A DNA stretch of 64,000 bases from JAEUMD01 sp036768475. Lineage in GTDB: Bacteria > Pseudomonadota > Alphaproteobacteria > Rhizobiales > Hyphomicrobiaceae. The stretch covers positions 310,001-374,000 of the forward strand of contig DAIPMW010000001.1 in assembly GCA_036768475.1 (NCBI GenBank), read 5' to 3'. The notes under the pieces were generated by a model. The model was not told where the DNA came from. It did no database searches and saw nothing but the letters and a program-made list of their open reading frames with translations. Below, one piece after another: positions 34,040 through 43,522 of the stretch (its first letter is position 1; each line of letters opens with the position of its first letter). Made by a program: the position numbers and the translations under genes.

Positions 34040-34447
34040 TCACTTGAGCGGTGCCGTCTCGGGTACGTCTCGCAACGACAGAATGTAAAAGGCAATTGCC
34101 TCCATCTCGTCCTGACTCAGATGATGGTCCGGCATCATCGGCGGAACCGACCGCAGCCACGCGATGATACCCTCCAGCGTCTGGTCGGGTCGCTTGGCGA
34201 CAGCGACGAAACCCGGAACGGTGGCGGGACCGGTCTTCTCGCCCTGTCCGGGGTTGAGATGACAGACCGCGCACAGTCGCTGCGCGAGTTCCTCGCCGCG
34301 CGCAATCTCGTCGGCGAGAACCCCGCCGGGCGCCAGTAGCCAGAGCAGGCAGGTCACCACCGTAAATACTGCCAGCGGCCGCATCACGAGCCGCTGATGG
34401 CGTCGCGGCAGGCGGGATGTGACGGTCTTGCGCGGCGTGAATGCCAT
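34040..34447 (-). CDS. Class I cytochrome c, single heme
   Basis: 135 aa. ATG 34447 is preceded by GGAAGA; a 20-residue basic N-region precedes the signal helix (AVFTVVTCLLWLLAPGGVLA). Start at 34384 is also possible. Heme motif CAVCH (RLCAVCHLNPGQG) near residue 64, distal Met in SVPPMMPDH, and the C-terminal helix DEMEAIAFYILSLR. Periplasmic electron carrier; partner unknown. The frame extends upstream into a family A repeat and is not real there. It converges on the patatin gene. Confidence 0.9.
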   Translation of the reverse strand: MAFTPRKTVTSRLPRRHQRLVMRPLAVFTVVTCLLWLLAPGGVLADEIARGEELAQRLCAVCHLNPGQGEKTGPATVPGFVAVAKRPDQTLEGIIAWLRSVPPMMPDHHLSQDEMEAIAFYILSLRDVPETAPLK

Positions 34448-34523
34448 CCGAATTCTTCCGAACATTGCGTCGATCGCCATTTCCCGTTGCGGTCCTGAGA
34501 GGGCGGCGGTGCGTCGCCATTCG

Positions 34524-34621
34524 GGTTCATGTTTCATGGAAACAGGTACATAAACCAGTCCATTTTTCTGGGCATGTTTTTCACGCTGAACCACGACACG
34601 CTTCAGCCGACCATGTATTAG
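34524..34621 (-). repeat. Family A element, divergent full copy
   Basis: GTTCATGTTTCATGGAAACA hairpin remnant, linker, then GCATGTTTTTCACGCTGAAC and a changed right end (CCGACCATGTATTA). Between cytochrome c and rlmN. Confidence 0.75.
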
Positions 34622-34724
34622 CCCAAATGAAGGTTGCCTTCCAACCCTTCCCCTTGGCCTCAATGGCCGCTAGATAAGGGCCAGCGCATGCAAAATTCAG
34701 CCCTATGAGGCACGACGTCAGGTC

Positions 34725-35981
34725 ATGGCCATCGTTCTCGACACCACCGAAACACCGGCAGCCGTTGCCGAGCGTCCGCAGGCGAAGCCTTCGCTTGCGG
34801 GGCTCGACCGGACACGTCTTGCTGGCGCGCTCGCTGCCGCCGGGGTGCCGGAAAAGCAGCTCAGGATGCGCGTCAACCAGCTCTGGAGCTGGATCTATGT
34901 TCGCGGCGCGACCTCGTTCGACGACATGACTGACGTGTCGAAGGCGCTGCGCACCAGCCTGGCTGCTGCCTACTCCCTCGACAGGCTCGAGATCGTCACC
35001 GAGCAGGTGTCCATCGACGGGACTCGCAAATGGCTGTTGCGTCTGCCGCGGCGCGGGCACGAGGCACAGGCGCCCGAGATCGAATGCGTCTATATTCCTG
35101 AAGAGGACCGCGGCACACTGTGCATCTCGAGCCAGGTCGGCTGCACCTTGACCTGCACGTTCTGCCACACTGGCACCCAGCGCCTCGTGCGCAACCTGGA
35201 GGCGGAGGAGATCGTCGGGCAAATCCTCATCGCGCGCGACCGCATCGGCGACTGGCCGGAGGCGGTGCCGCCGGGCGACGGGCGGCTGTTGCCGACGACT
35301 GAACGCAAGATCACAAATGTCGTCCTGATGGGCATGGGAGAACCGCTTTACAATTTCGACAACGTGAAGACAGCGATGGAGGTTGCTGCGGACGGCGAGG
35401 GCCTTTCGCTTTCCAGACGCCGCATCACGCTTTCAACATCGGGTGTCGTGCCGGAGATTGCGCGGTGGGGCGAGGAAGCCGGAACAATGCTCGCCATTTC
35501 CCTGCACGCCGTAACTGACGAATTGCGCAACGTTCTGGTACCGATCAACAAGCGCTATCCGATCGCCGAACTTCTGGGTGCGTGCCGCGATTATCCGGGA
35601 CTTTCCAATGCGCGACGCATCACCTTCGAGTACGTAATGCTGAAGGGCGTCAATGACTCCATCAACGACGCCAAAACCCTCGTCCGGCTGCTCAAGGGCA
35701 TTCCTGCGAAGATCAACCTCATTCCGTTCAACCCGTGGCCGGGCAGCGCTTATGAATGCTCGGATTGGGAGACGATCGAAGCGTTCGCCGACGTCGTCAA
35801 CCGCGCCGGCTACGCGAGCCCTGTACGCACGCCGCGCGGCCGCGACATCCTGGCGGCATGCGGGCAGCTCAAATCGGAGAGCGAAAAGTTGCGCGCTTCG
35901 GCACGTCGTGACCCAGTTGTCAGCCAGACGACAGAAGCCGCCTCGCTCGCCACCGTTTCCGGCGAGGGCGGGGAGGGCTAG
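34725..35981 (+). CDS. rlmN: Dual-specificity RNA methyltransferase RlmN
   Basis: 418-aa radical SAM enzyme; makes m2A2503 in 23S rRNA and m2A37 in tRNA. Iron-sulfur motif CTLTCTFCHTGTQ (CxxxCxxC), GMGEPLYNFDNV, ITLSTSGVVPEI and SLHAVTDELRN are family blocks; the catalytic Cys near the C-terminus is in DILAACGQLKSE. N-terminal extension of about 25 residues before LAGLDRTRLA-type helix. A membrane protein gene starts 5 bases after the stop. Confidence 0.96.
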   Translation: MAIVLDTTETPAAVAERPQAKPSLAGLDRTRLAGALAAAGVPEKQLRMRVNQLWSWIYVRGATSFDDMTDVSKALRTSLAAAYSLDRLEIVTEQVSIDGTRKWLLRLPRRGHEAQAPEIECVYIPEEDRGTLCISSQVGCTLTCTFCHTGTQRLVRNLEAEEIVGQILIARDRIGDWPEAVPPGDGRLLPTTERKITNVVLMGMGEPLYNFDNVKTAMEVAADGEGLSLSRRRITLSTSGVVPEIARWGEEAGTMLAISLHAVTDELRNVLVPINKRYPIAELLGACRDYPGLSNARRITFEYVMLKGVNDSINDAKTLVRLLKGIPAKINLIPFNPWPGSAYECSDWETIEAFADVVNRAGYASPVRTPRGRDILAACGQLKSESEKLRASARRDPVVSQTTEAASLATVSGEGGEG

Positions 35982-35986
35982 GACGC

Positions 35987-36415
35987 ATGGTCTGGCGCAC
36001 GCTGGGGCGGCTCATTCTCATTCCCGTCGCGGTGGTGATTGCCGGCCTGGTCGGCGGTCTCGTGCTTGTAACGCTCGGGCTGGAGCGGTTTACACAGGCG
36101 ATCCAGGGCCACTGGCAGGATGGAGACACCGTCGGCGGGATCTACGACCTGCTCGTTCAAGGACATCTACTCGTCTCGGGCCTGACGCTGATCCCGGCGC
36201 TCGCCGTCGTGATCATCGGCGAGGTCGCGCGCATCCGGTCGATGCTTTATTACGTGCTGGGCGGTGGGCTGTCGCTGGTCGCGGTGCCGCTGTTGGCGCG
36301 TTATGGAGAGGTTGGCGCCAGCTCTACGCTGCCCATGGCTGCTTGGCAGGTGTTCGCCACGGCCGGGTTCGCCGGGGGCTGGATCTACTGGCTGATCGCC
36401 GGCCGGAATGCGTGA
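35987..36415 (+). CDS. Conserved hypothetical membrane protein downstream of rlmN
   Basis: 142 aa with four hydrophobic segments: LILIPVAVVIAGLVGGLVLV, LLVSGLTLIPALAVVIIGEV, MLYYVLGGGLSLVAVPLL and a C-terminal VFATAGFAGGWIYWLIAG. Five bases after rlmN, so in the same operon, an arrangement commonly seen in Rhizobiales. No function known. Confidence 0.85.
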   Translation: MVWRTLGRLILIPVAVVIAGLVGGLVLVTLGLERFTQAIQGHWQDGDTVGGIYDLLVQGHLLVSGLTLIPALAVVIIGEVARIRSMLYYVLGGGLSLVAVPLLARYGEVGASSTLPMAAWQVFATAGFAGGWIYWLIAGRNA

Positions 36416-36540
36416 GATGCTCTCCTGCACGGGTTGAAGACGGCCGATCCGCCAATTGGGCACGGTGCGCCGAAGTCCTCAGGGCAGAGCGCGTACAGCA
36501 ACGACGACCATGCCATGGATGCTTCTTCTGAACGTCATTT

Positions 36541-36572
36541 TGCAATGCAGCATCATTGCTGCGGCGCAATAA
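36541..36572 (+). promoter_or_regulatory. TGC-rich palindromic operator upstream of phasin-like gene
   Basis: GCAGCA-TCAT-TGCTGC (36547-36562) runs into TGCGGCGCAATAA. The TGCGGCGCA core also occurs 100 bases upstream of the phasin at 46688. A -10-like CTATAGT follows at about 36578. Fits a PhaR-type (PHB-responsive) operator, by inference. Confidence 0.6.
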
Positions 36573-36638
36573 TTGTGCTATAGTGTGTTGCAGTTTTTCT
36601 CGGATTTGTAGCCACCCCACGCCAGAGTGAGGCCCGTC

Positions 36639-37265
36639 ATGACCAGCCAGACCGATCTGACGCAGCGCTTTGCAATGTCGTCGGCCGAAGCGGCGGCGGG
36701 ATATGCCACGGCCGCGGTGGCGGCCTATGTCGATCTCACCAGCCAGGTCATGGGGTTCTGGGCCAATGCGTTCGATTCGATGCTGGGCAATGCTGAGCCG
36801 CGCTCTTGGTACCGTCACCCCGATGCATCGGAGCGTTCGCAAGCGTTCGGGACTATCGGCCTCAGTTGGGTGCCGATGATCGCGCCGAATTTCGCCAGCC
36901 CGAGCCGTGCGGGCGCAGCCGGTTATACGCCGATGTTCGATCCCTTCAGCCTATGGATGAAGGCCTGGCCGCTGCAGGGGAACCCCGCCGCTTGGCCCAT
37001 GGCATTCATGATGATGGGGATGGGCGTGTCGCGCTCGGTTGCCTATCCCCTGGCTGAAGCCAATACCGCGGCGATGGATGCGGCCGAAGCTGCCGGTAGA
37101 GCCGTGGATGAAACCTTTTCGCGTTACCGGTCGGACGGCGGGCACGCCAGCGCGCAATTGCGGATCCAATCGAGCAAGGCGATCGCGGCGGCAATGATGC
37201 CGCTCGGGCTGCAGGCCGTGGCACCTTGGCTCACTGCGTTCGCGTCGATGCCACGGACCTTTTGA
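36639..37265 (+). CDS. Phasin-like / PHA granule-associated hypothetical protein
   Basis: 208 aa. Begins MTSQTDLTQRFAMSSAEAAA; helical Ala-rich N-terminal part (AAVAAYVDLTSQVMGFWANA), a Trp/Pro/Met-rich centre (LWMKAWPLQGNPAAWPMAFM) and an Ala-rich helical end. Not a standard phasin domain by eye, but helix content, Ala richness and the shared upstream TGCGGCGCA box with the true phasin at 46688 suggest a PHA-related role. A GNAT- or enzyme-type motif is absent. ATG 36639 is used; 36627 is a weaker alternative. Confidence 0.6.
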   Translation: MTSQTDLTQRFAMSSAEAAAGYATAAVAAYVDLTSQVMGFWANAFDSMLGNAEPRSWYRHPDASERSQAFGTIGLSWVPMIAPNFASPSRAGAAGYTPMFDPFSLWMKAWPLQGNPAAWPMAFMMMGMGVSRSVAYPLAEANTAAMDAAEAAGRAVDETFSRYRSDGGHASAQLRIQSSKAIAAAMMPLGLQAVAPWLTAFASMPRTF

Positions 37266-37335
37266 CATCGTAACGACGCTTTGAAACGCGGTGCCGCCGC
37301 AAGTTCCCATAGTGGTGAGAACGAACAAATAGGAA

Positions 37336-37372
37336 TGGGCCGCATTTTGTGGACGCGGCCCAGTTCATTTTT
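37336..37372 (+). terminator. Probable intrinsic terminator
   Basis: TGGGCCGC / GCGGCCCA stem (37336-37343, 37355-37362), 11-base loop, then a TTCATTTTT run. Serves the phasin-like gene. Confidence 0.7.
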
Positions 37373-37419
37373 CGATTTCGCGTCAGACGACGATCAATTT
37401 GCGGGTAGGGCCGGCGGCT

Positions 37420-37821
37420 TCACGGTTTCTTCGTCGCATCGGCGGCAGGCTGAGCGGGCGTTGCAGCTTTGGCTGGGTTTGCCTTCTTCGCAGCGAACCC
37501 CGCCTTCTTTCTGCAATATGCCTTCACCGCCTTGCCGTCCTTGCGGGTCGTGGCAGCAATCCAGGAGCAGGTTTCGCTCAATTTCATACAAGCGGCCTCT
37601 TGCAGGCCCTTGCACGGCGATACCGTCTTGGCCGGCTTCGCTGCAGGCTTAGTCGTCTTGGCGGGGGTCGCCGGCGTAGCCGGCGCGGCAGGACTTGCTG
37701 GCGTCGCGGTGGCGGGTGCCTTCTGCGCCATGGCTACAGGCGCCAGGCTGGCAAGCGCGAGACCGGCGATCGCCACCAGCTCGATCATAGGTTTGGAAAT
37801 TCTCACGGCAATCACCTCCAT
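37420..37821 (-). CDS. Small periplasmic protein with four-Cys motif
   Basis: 133 aa. Signal peptide (PMIELVAIAGLALASLAPVA, cut near AMA-QKA). An Ala/Pro/Thr/Lys linker of about 35 residues follows, then a compact motif with four Cys: PCKGLQEAACMKLSETCSW and KAVKAYCRKKAG. The C-terminus is another Ala/Pro/Lys tail. The four Cys probably make two disulfides. The start ATG 37821 is chosen because the longer frame has no signal peptide. Unknown function. Confidence 0.75.
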   Translation of the reverse strand: MEVIAVRISKPMIELVAIAGLALASLAPVAMAQKAPATATPASPAAPATPATPAKTTKPAAKPAKTVSPCKGLQEAACMKLSETCSWIAATTRKDGKAVKAYCRKKAGFAAKKANPAKAATPAQPAADATKKP

Positions 37822-38135
37822 GTGCTGATGCCGATGCGGATTCGTAGCGGTTTGGCCGCATGTTAGACAGTCGACGGACTCACAGATACTCCCACTCCAA
37901 TCCGGAATTATGGCGGACTTCGCGGTGCGGACACTTTCAGTTTCTTCGCGTCTTCCGTTGCGGGCCAGTTGGCAACAACGGCGCCTGCAACACCATCCTC
38001 CCTGGTTAGGACGGACCATGGATCGATGTGAAAACGGGGGATCCAACCTCTTGCGATCAAGGCCGGTCTGCCTATAGTGCCGAGCCGTTTTAAAGACCTA
38101 TCGCCAAAACCCCCTCGAAAGCCGAAGGCACTTCC
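37822..38135. other. Intergenic region between divergent four-Cys protein and argG
   Basis: 314 bases of shared upstream region. I find no repeat element and no clear regulatory palindrome. Confidence 0.35.
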
Positions 38136-39365
38136 ATGTCAATGAACACGTCTGCCATCAAAAAGGTCGTGCTCGCCTACTCAGGCGGCCTGGACACCTC
38201 GATCATTTTGAAATGGCTGCAGGAGACCTACGGCTGCGAGGTCGTCACCTTTACCGCCGATCTCGGGCAAGGCGAGGAGCTGGAGCCGGCGCGCAAGAAG
38301 GCGGAGATGCTCGGCATCAAGCCCGAGCACATCTTCATTGAGGATCTGCGCGAGGAGTTTGTGCGGGGTTATGTGTTCCCGATGATCCGCGGCAACGCTC
38401 TTTATGAAGGCGTTTACCTGCTCGGTACGTCGATCGCGCGGCCACTGATCGCCAAACGCCAGATCGAAATCGCCCGCGAAACGGGAGCCGATGCGGTGTG
38501 CCATGGCGCTACCGGCAAAGGCAACGACCAGGTGCGTTTCGAACTCGGCTACTATGCTCTGGAGCCTTCGATCAAGATCATCGCACCCTGGCGGGAATGG
38601 AGCTTCAAGAGCCGCGAGGATCTGATCTCATTCGCCGAGAAGCATCAAATTCCAGTGGCGAAGGACAAGCGCGGAGAGGCACCGTTCTCGGTCGATGCTA
38701 ACCTGCTGCATTCTTCCTCTGAGGGTAAGGTTCTGGAAGACCCGAACGAAGAGCCGCCACCCTACGTCTACATGCGAACGATCGCGCCGGAGGATGCCCC
38801 CGACGCGGCAACCATCATCACCATCGGCTTTAAGAAAGGCGATGCCGTCTCGCTCAATGGCAAGGCCATGAGCCCTGCAACGCTACTCGCCATGCTCAAC
38901 GATCTGGGGCGCGACAACGGCATTGGCCGGGTCGATCTGGTCGAGAACCGTTTTGTCGGTATGAAGAGCCGCGGCGTCTATGAAACGCCCGGTGGCACGA
39001 TCCTGCTCGCCGCGCACCGGGCGATGGAAAGCCTGACTCTCGACCGTGGCGCCGCGCACCTCAAGGACGAGCTGATGCCGCGCTATGCCGAGCTCATCTA
39101 CAACGGCTTCTGGTTCTCGCCAGAGCGCGAGATGTTGCAGGCACTGATCGACAAGAGCCAGGAAAACGTCGAAGGCGAGGTGCGACTGAAGCTCTACAAG
39201 GGCAACGTCATCGTCATCGGTCGCAAGAGCGACAAGTCGCTTTACAATATGAACCTCGTCACCTTCGAGGATGACCGCGGCGCCTATGACCAGAAAGACG
39301 CAGAAGGCTTCATCCGCCTGAATGCGCTGCGTTTGAGGACGCTTGGTATGCGGGACAAGGGGTAG
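38136..39365 (+). CDS. argG: Argininosuccinate synthase
   Basis: 409 aa; joins citrulline and aspartate in arginine synthesis. PP-loop ATP motif VVLAYSGGLDTSIILKWLQE at residues 8-27, GHGATGKGNDQVRFE-type block (VCHGATGKGNDQVRFELGY), and ENRFVGMKSRGVYETPGGT. ATG 38136 or 38142 are both possible. Upstream region also shared with the divergent four-Cys protein. Confidence 0.97.
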   Translation: MSMNTSAIKKVVLAYSGGLDTSIILKWLQETYGCEVVTFTADLGQGEELEPARKKAEMLGIKPEHIFIEDLREEFVRGYVFPMIRGNALYEGVYLLGTSIARPLIAKRQIEIARETGADAVCHGATGKGNDQVRFELGYYALEPSIKIIAPWREWSFKSREDLISFAEKHQIPVAKDKRGEAPFSVDANLLHSSSEGKVLEDPNEEPPPYVYMRTIAPEDAPDAATIITIGFKKGDAVSLNGKAMSPATLLAMLNDLGRDNGIGRVDLVENRFVGMKSRGVYETPGGTILLAAHRAMESLTLDRGAAHLKDELMPRYAELIYNGFWFSPEREMLQALIDKSQENVEGEVRLKLYKGNVIVIGRKSDKSLYNMNLVTFEDDRGAYDQKDAEGFIRLNALRLRTLGMRDKG

Positions 39366-39458
39366 CGCCTGCACGACAATCGTGCCGGCAACAGGTGCCC
39401 GTCACCTTCACCGCTGCCGCTGGTGCATGCGCGGGCTTGTGGTTATGCTGCACGACGC

Positions 39459-39986
39459 ATGACCAAGAGCCTCGATTTACGTGAGAGCACCGCGAGCGAC
39501 TTGCCGGCCATCGTGGTGCTCTATTGCGCTAGCTTTCCGGACGAAGACCTGTCGCCACTGCTCGAAGATCTGCTGGCAGATCGAAGCGGTGTCCTGTCGC
39601 TTGTTTGGGACCATAGCGGGACAGTCGTCGGACATGTGGCGTTCAGTATGTGCGGCATCGACGAGCGGCCCGGACACGCGGCGCTTCTCGGCCCGCTCGC
39701 GGTCCTGCCCGAATGGCAGCGAAAGGGCCTCGGCGCCGCACTCGTTCGTGAGGGTTTGAACAGAATGGCGCATGCCGGCGTGACGCTTGTGCTCGTTTTG
39801 GGGGACCCCGCGTACTACGGACCATTGGGCTTTGCGAGGGAAGCGAACGTCGCACCTCCCTATCCACTGGCTGCGGAATGGCGCACGGCTTGGCAATCGT
39901 TGCGACTTCACGGGGGCGACGCCAGATCCCACGGTCAACTCATCGTACCCGAGCCGTGGCGGCGGCCGGCGTTATGGAGGCCCTGA
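39459..39986 (+). CDS. GNAT family N-acetyltransferase
   Basis: 175 aa. Acetyl-CoA loop VLPEWQRKGLGAALVREGLN and the Y-containing LVLGDPAYYGPLGFAREANV, typical of the YhbS-type acetyltransferases. Start ATG 39459 (MTKSLDLREST). Substrate unknown. Weakly linked to argG (94 bases apart, same strand). Confidence 0.92.
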   Translation: MTKSLDLRESTASDLPAIVVLYCASFPDEDLSPLLEDLLADRSGVLSLVWDHSGTVVGHVAFSMCGIDERPGHAALLGPLAVLPEWQRKGLGAALVREGLNRMAHAGVTLVLVLGDPAYYGPLGFAREANVAPPYPLAAEWRTAWQSLRLHGGDARSHGQLIVPEPWRRPALWRP

Positions 39987-40169
39987 CAACGCACGCTCGC
40001 CGAGCGGTCAGGCCATCTTCATTGTGCAGAAAAGTACATCAGCCAAAATCAAGGCGATGCCAAAGAGGCGCACGGGTCTCGAAAAGCGCAATCCCCGTGG
40101 GCGGCACGGATGACGCCGTGGTGGACGTGGCGCTAAGCTCCGGGCGGTTTTCAGTGTGCCCTGGTATCC

Positions 40170-40988
40170 ATGACGCATTTCAAGCTCAGCAGGACGCTCA
40201 GGCGTTCGTATTTCATTCTCGGTTTCACGCTGGTCGTTGCATTCATCGCGCGCCTGTCCGAGCACATTCCAGGATTGGCCGGAAGCGGCCTGGAGCAGAT
40301 CCTCAAGGACGTCTACGACTATCTCAAGGACATGGCGCTGGTGCTCGTCACCGTGATCGCGGCCTACCTTGCAAACGTGTTCCAGAAGCGCTCCAAGTTC
40401 GTCGAAAATCTCGAACAGGAATGGCGCGGGATCGTCGCAACGAAGACAGCGCTGCTGTGCTACCTCGACCGTCCGTATCCGTCGATGGACGACTACGTCG
40501 CCGCCTATAGCCGCATTTCCGAGACGATCGACAACATGAGGATTGTCTATCGGAATGCAGGCGAAACGGACAAGCTCGTCGGACTTTATCCATATGCGCC
40601 CCTGCACGATATGCGGCGCGCGCTGCAGTGGCTCGACCCGCGCAAAAAGCCGAATACGGCGGCGGCCGAGCGAAAGCTCGCGCAGGAGGCGATCCAGCAA
40701 GCGTTCGAGGCGTTGCGGGAAAACTTCCTGGAAGAGCTCGACCTGGAGGAACCGCGCCACCCGCTGCTCATTTCGGGAGGGCGCCGGCTCAAGCGCTCTG
40801 GTGCAACGCGCGGCGTCAAGGGCGAGCAGGACCGGCAGCGCAAGAAGCACGATCGCGAGCCACAACCGCGACCCGATATCGATACGCTTCTAGCGCACCT
40901 CTACTACGACGAGCAGCAAGCCAATGGCCGCAACGCAAGCGACCCTGGCAATGGCGGCCCGGCTCAGGCGCGCGGCGTCGATGTGTAG
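40170..40988 (+). CDS. Hypothetical membrane protein
   Basis: 272 aa. Two N-terminal hydrophobic segments (SYFILGFTLVVAFIARL and MALVLVTVIAAYLANVF) with short loops, followed by a soluble, highly charged, helical domain (SKFVENLEQEWRGIVATKTA, EAIQQAFEALRENFLEELDL) and a polar disordered tail. I do not recognise a family. Length and composition support a real gene. Confidence 0.75.
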   Translation: MTHFKLSRTLRRSYFILGFTLVVAFIARLSEHIPGLAGSGLEQILKDVYDYLKDMALVLVTVIAAYLANVFQKRSKFVENLEQEWRGIVATKTALLCYLDRPYPSMDDYVAAYSRISETIDNMRIVYRNAGETDKLVGLYPYAPLHDMRRALQWLDPRKKPNTAAAERKLAQEAIQQAFEALRENFLEELDLEEPRHPLLISGGRRLKRSGATRGVKGEQDRQRKKHDREPQPRPDIDTLLAHLYYDEQQANGRNASDPGNGGPAQARGVDV

Positions 40989-41444
40989 AGCAGCCCCCAA
41001 TTGATCCGGCGTGGCTATACGGCGGCACGGTTTACCTGCTACAGCCCCCGGAAGGCGAGGTTGATGGGCGAGCCATAGTGGCGAGGTAACCGCACGTCTC
41101 ATCAGGCAGATCAGCGGCTACAGTGGGCTGATCGGTCTCGGCCAGCGTCACACGGGACTTTTTTTCAGGGTTGGCCGTCCGCAACTTCGCGCAATGCCTC
41201 GTTTGCGCAAGATGCGTGCAAGTTGCTCCCGATGTTGCCAATTCCATGCCGCAGGCGGATGGGACCGTACAAGCTTGGCAGCGCGTCCTTTATCAGGGCC
41301 TTGGCAGGATGTGACAGAGGCGCTGCTAGCCGGGACATGCCGGATGTGTTACCTCCTCGGCCGATTTTGCGCCGCACAAGCAGTAAGCAACATTGCGGCC
41401 GGCGCCCCATATAAGCTCCCAGACGGGCCGAACCCAGGACACCC
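40989..41444. other. Intergenic region before typA
   Basis: 456 bases with no gene I can support. Several short frames occur on both strands but none has family content; no family A or B element. Confidence 0.4.
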
Positions 41445-43271
41445 ATGCAGCTCCGCAACATCGCCATCATCGCCCACGTCGACCATGGCAAAACCACGCT
41501 GGTCGACCAGCTCCTGAAGCAGTCGGGCGCCTTCCGCGACAACCAGAAGGTCGCCGAGCGCGCCATGGATTCCAACGACATAGAGCGCGAGCGCGGCATC
41601 ACGATCCTCGCCAAATGTACCTCGGTCGTGTGGAACGACATCCGCATCAACATCGTCGATACGCCAGGGCATGCGGATTTCGGCGGCGAGGTCGAGCGGA
41701 TCCTCAACATGGTCGACGGCGTGATCGTGCTTGTCGATGCCTCGGAGGGGCCACTGCCACAGACCAAGTTCGTTGTCTCCAAGGCGTTGAAGCTCGGCAT
41801 GCGGCCGATCGTGGCGATCAACAAGATCGACCGGCCCGACGAGCGACACCTGGACGTTCTCAACGAGATCTTCGATTTGTTCGCCAACCTCGACGCCAAC
41901 GACGAGCAGCTCGACTTCCCCGTGCTCTACGGCTCAGGCCGCAATGGCTGGATGGCGCTGGACCCGGCGGGTCCGCAGGAAAACCTGGCGCCGATGTTCG
42001 ATCTCATCGTCAATCACGTGCCGCCGCCGAAGGTGGAGCCGGGGCCGCTGCGCATGCTTGCCACGACGCTGGAAGCAGACCCCTTCTTAGGCCGTATCCT
42101 TACGGGGCGCATCACCTCGGGCACCATCAAGCCGAACCAGCAGATCAAGGCGCTTTCGCGCGACGGACGTGTGATTGAGACATTCCGCGCGCAAAAGGTA
42201 CTGGCGTTCCGGGGATTGGAGCGCACCGCCGTTGACCAGGCCGAGGCAGGCGACATCGTCGCCATCGCGGGTATGGCGGAAGCAACGGTCGCCGACACGC
42301 TGTGCGATCCTTCCGTTACCGAGCCGCTCGCCGCGCAGCCGATCGATCCGCCGACGTTGTCGATGACCTTCCGCATCAATGACGGCCCATTCGCCGGTCA
42401 GGAGGGCGACAAGGTGCAGAGCCGCGTAATCCGCGAGCGCCTTCTGAAGGAGGCAGAACGCAACATCGCCATCCGCATTACGGAGAATCCGGACAAAGAT
42501 TCCTTCGACGTTTCTGGCCGCGGCGAGCTGCAGCTTGCCATTCTCATCGAGAACATGCGCCGCGAAGGCTTCGAACTCACCGTGTCGCGACCGCGCGTCG
42601 TCTACCAGACGGATGAAGCGACCGGCGAGCGGATGGAGCCGATCGAGGAAGTGATTATCGACGTCGACGAGGATCACTCCGGGATCGTCGTGCAGAAGCT
42701 TTCCGAGCGTCGTGCGGACCTGATGGAAATGCGGCCTTCGGGCGGCGGTCGCCAGCGACTCGTTTTCTACGCCCCGACGCGCGGGCTGCTTGGCTATCAA
42801 AGCGAGCTCTTGTCGGATACCCGCGGTACTGCCGTCATGAACCGCCTTTTCCACGAATACGCTCCTTACAAAGGCGAGATCCAGGGGCGGCGGACCGGTG
42901 TGCTGATTTCCAATGGCGTCGGCGAGGCAACGGCCTATTCGCTGTTCTATCTGCAGGAGCGCGGGCCGATCATGATCACACCGCAGACGCGGGTCTATGA
43001 GGGCATGATCGTCGGCCAGCACACGCGCGACAACGACCTCATTGTCAACGTCATCGAAAACAAGAAGCTGACCAACATCCGGGCTGCCGGCAAGGATGAG
43101 GCATTGACGCTGACACCGCCGATGCGGCTGTCTCTCGAGCGAGCGCTTTCCTACATCAATGACGACGAGCTGGTGGAGATCACGCCGGATTCGATCCGTC
43201 TGCGCAAACGCTGGCTCGATCCCAACGAGCGCAAGAAGCAGGAGCGCAAGCGCGAGGCTTCCGCCGCCTGA
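41445..43271 (+). CDS. typA: Ribosome-associated translational GTPase TypA/BipA
   Basis: 608 aa. G1 IIAHVDHGKTTLVDQLLKQS, G2 ERERGITI, G3 VDTPGHADFGGEVER, G4 INKIDRPD; EF-G-like domains III and V (FDVSGRGELQLAILIENMRR) and the BipA C-terminal domain (GRRTGVLISNGVGEATAYSL). Acts on the ribosome in assembly and stress growth. Ends in a Lys/Arg-rich tail. Confidence 0.97.
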   Translation: MQLRNIAIIAHVDHGKTTLVDQLLKQSGAFRDNQKVAERAMDSNDIERERGITILAKCTSVVWNDIRINIVDTPGHADFGGEVERILNMVDGVIVLVDASEGPLPQTKFVVSKALKLGMRPIVAINKIDRPDERHLDVLNEIFDLFANLDANDEQLDFPVLYGSGRNGWMALDPAGPQENLAPMFDLIVNHVPPPKVEPGPLRMLATTLEADPFLGRILTGRITSGTIKPNQQIKALSRDGRVIETFRAQKVLAFRGLERTAVDQAEAGDIVAIAGMAEATVADTLCDPSVTEPLAAQPIDPPTLSMTFRINDGPFAGQEGDKVQSRVIRERLLKEAERNIAIRITENPDKDSFDVSGRGELQLAILIENMRREGFELTVSRPRVVYQTDEATGERMEPIEEVIIDVDEDHSGIVVQKLSERRADLMEMRPSGGGRQRLVFYAPTRGLLGYQSELLSDTRGTAVMNRLFHEYAPYKGEIQGRRTGVLISNGVGEATAYSLFYLQERGPIMITPQTRVYEGMIVGQHTRDNDLIVNVIENKKLTNIRAAGKDEALTLTPPMRLSLERALSYINDDELVEITPDSIRLRKRWLDPNERKKQERKREASAA

Positions 43272-43522
43272 GGGCATCGCACGTCAGTTGCCGATTGCGT
43301 TGGCCACCATCCAGGCGGGTTTTTCCGCGTTTGGTGGGACCGCACACCTGTCGCGCGGCCGCTCAAAACTGAACCAAATCTTAACGCCGCACAGGCGAGG
43401 ACCGGAGCAGCGTAAACTATAAACAAATGCGCAACGGCCCGGTAACCATGTCTGGCAAGCTTCTGTTGACCTTTTGCACCCCTAATTATCGCTAGTTTCT
43501 CGTTAATTTTTGGGGGCTCGCG

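Noticed and set aside
42087..43277. 396-codon minus-strand frame inside typA
   Set aside because: Shadow of a long GC-rich gene; no recognisable content.
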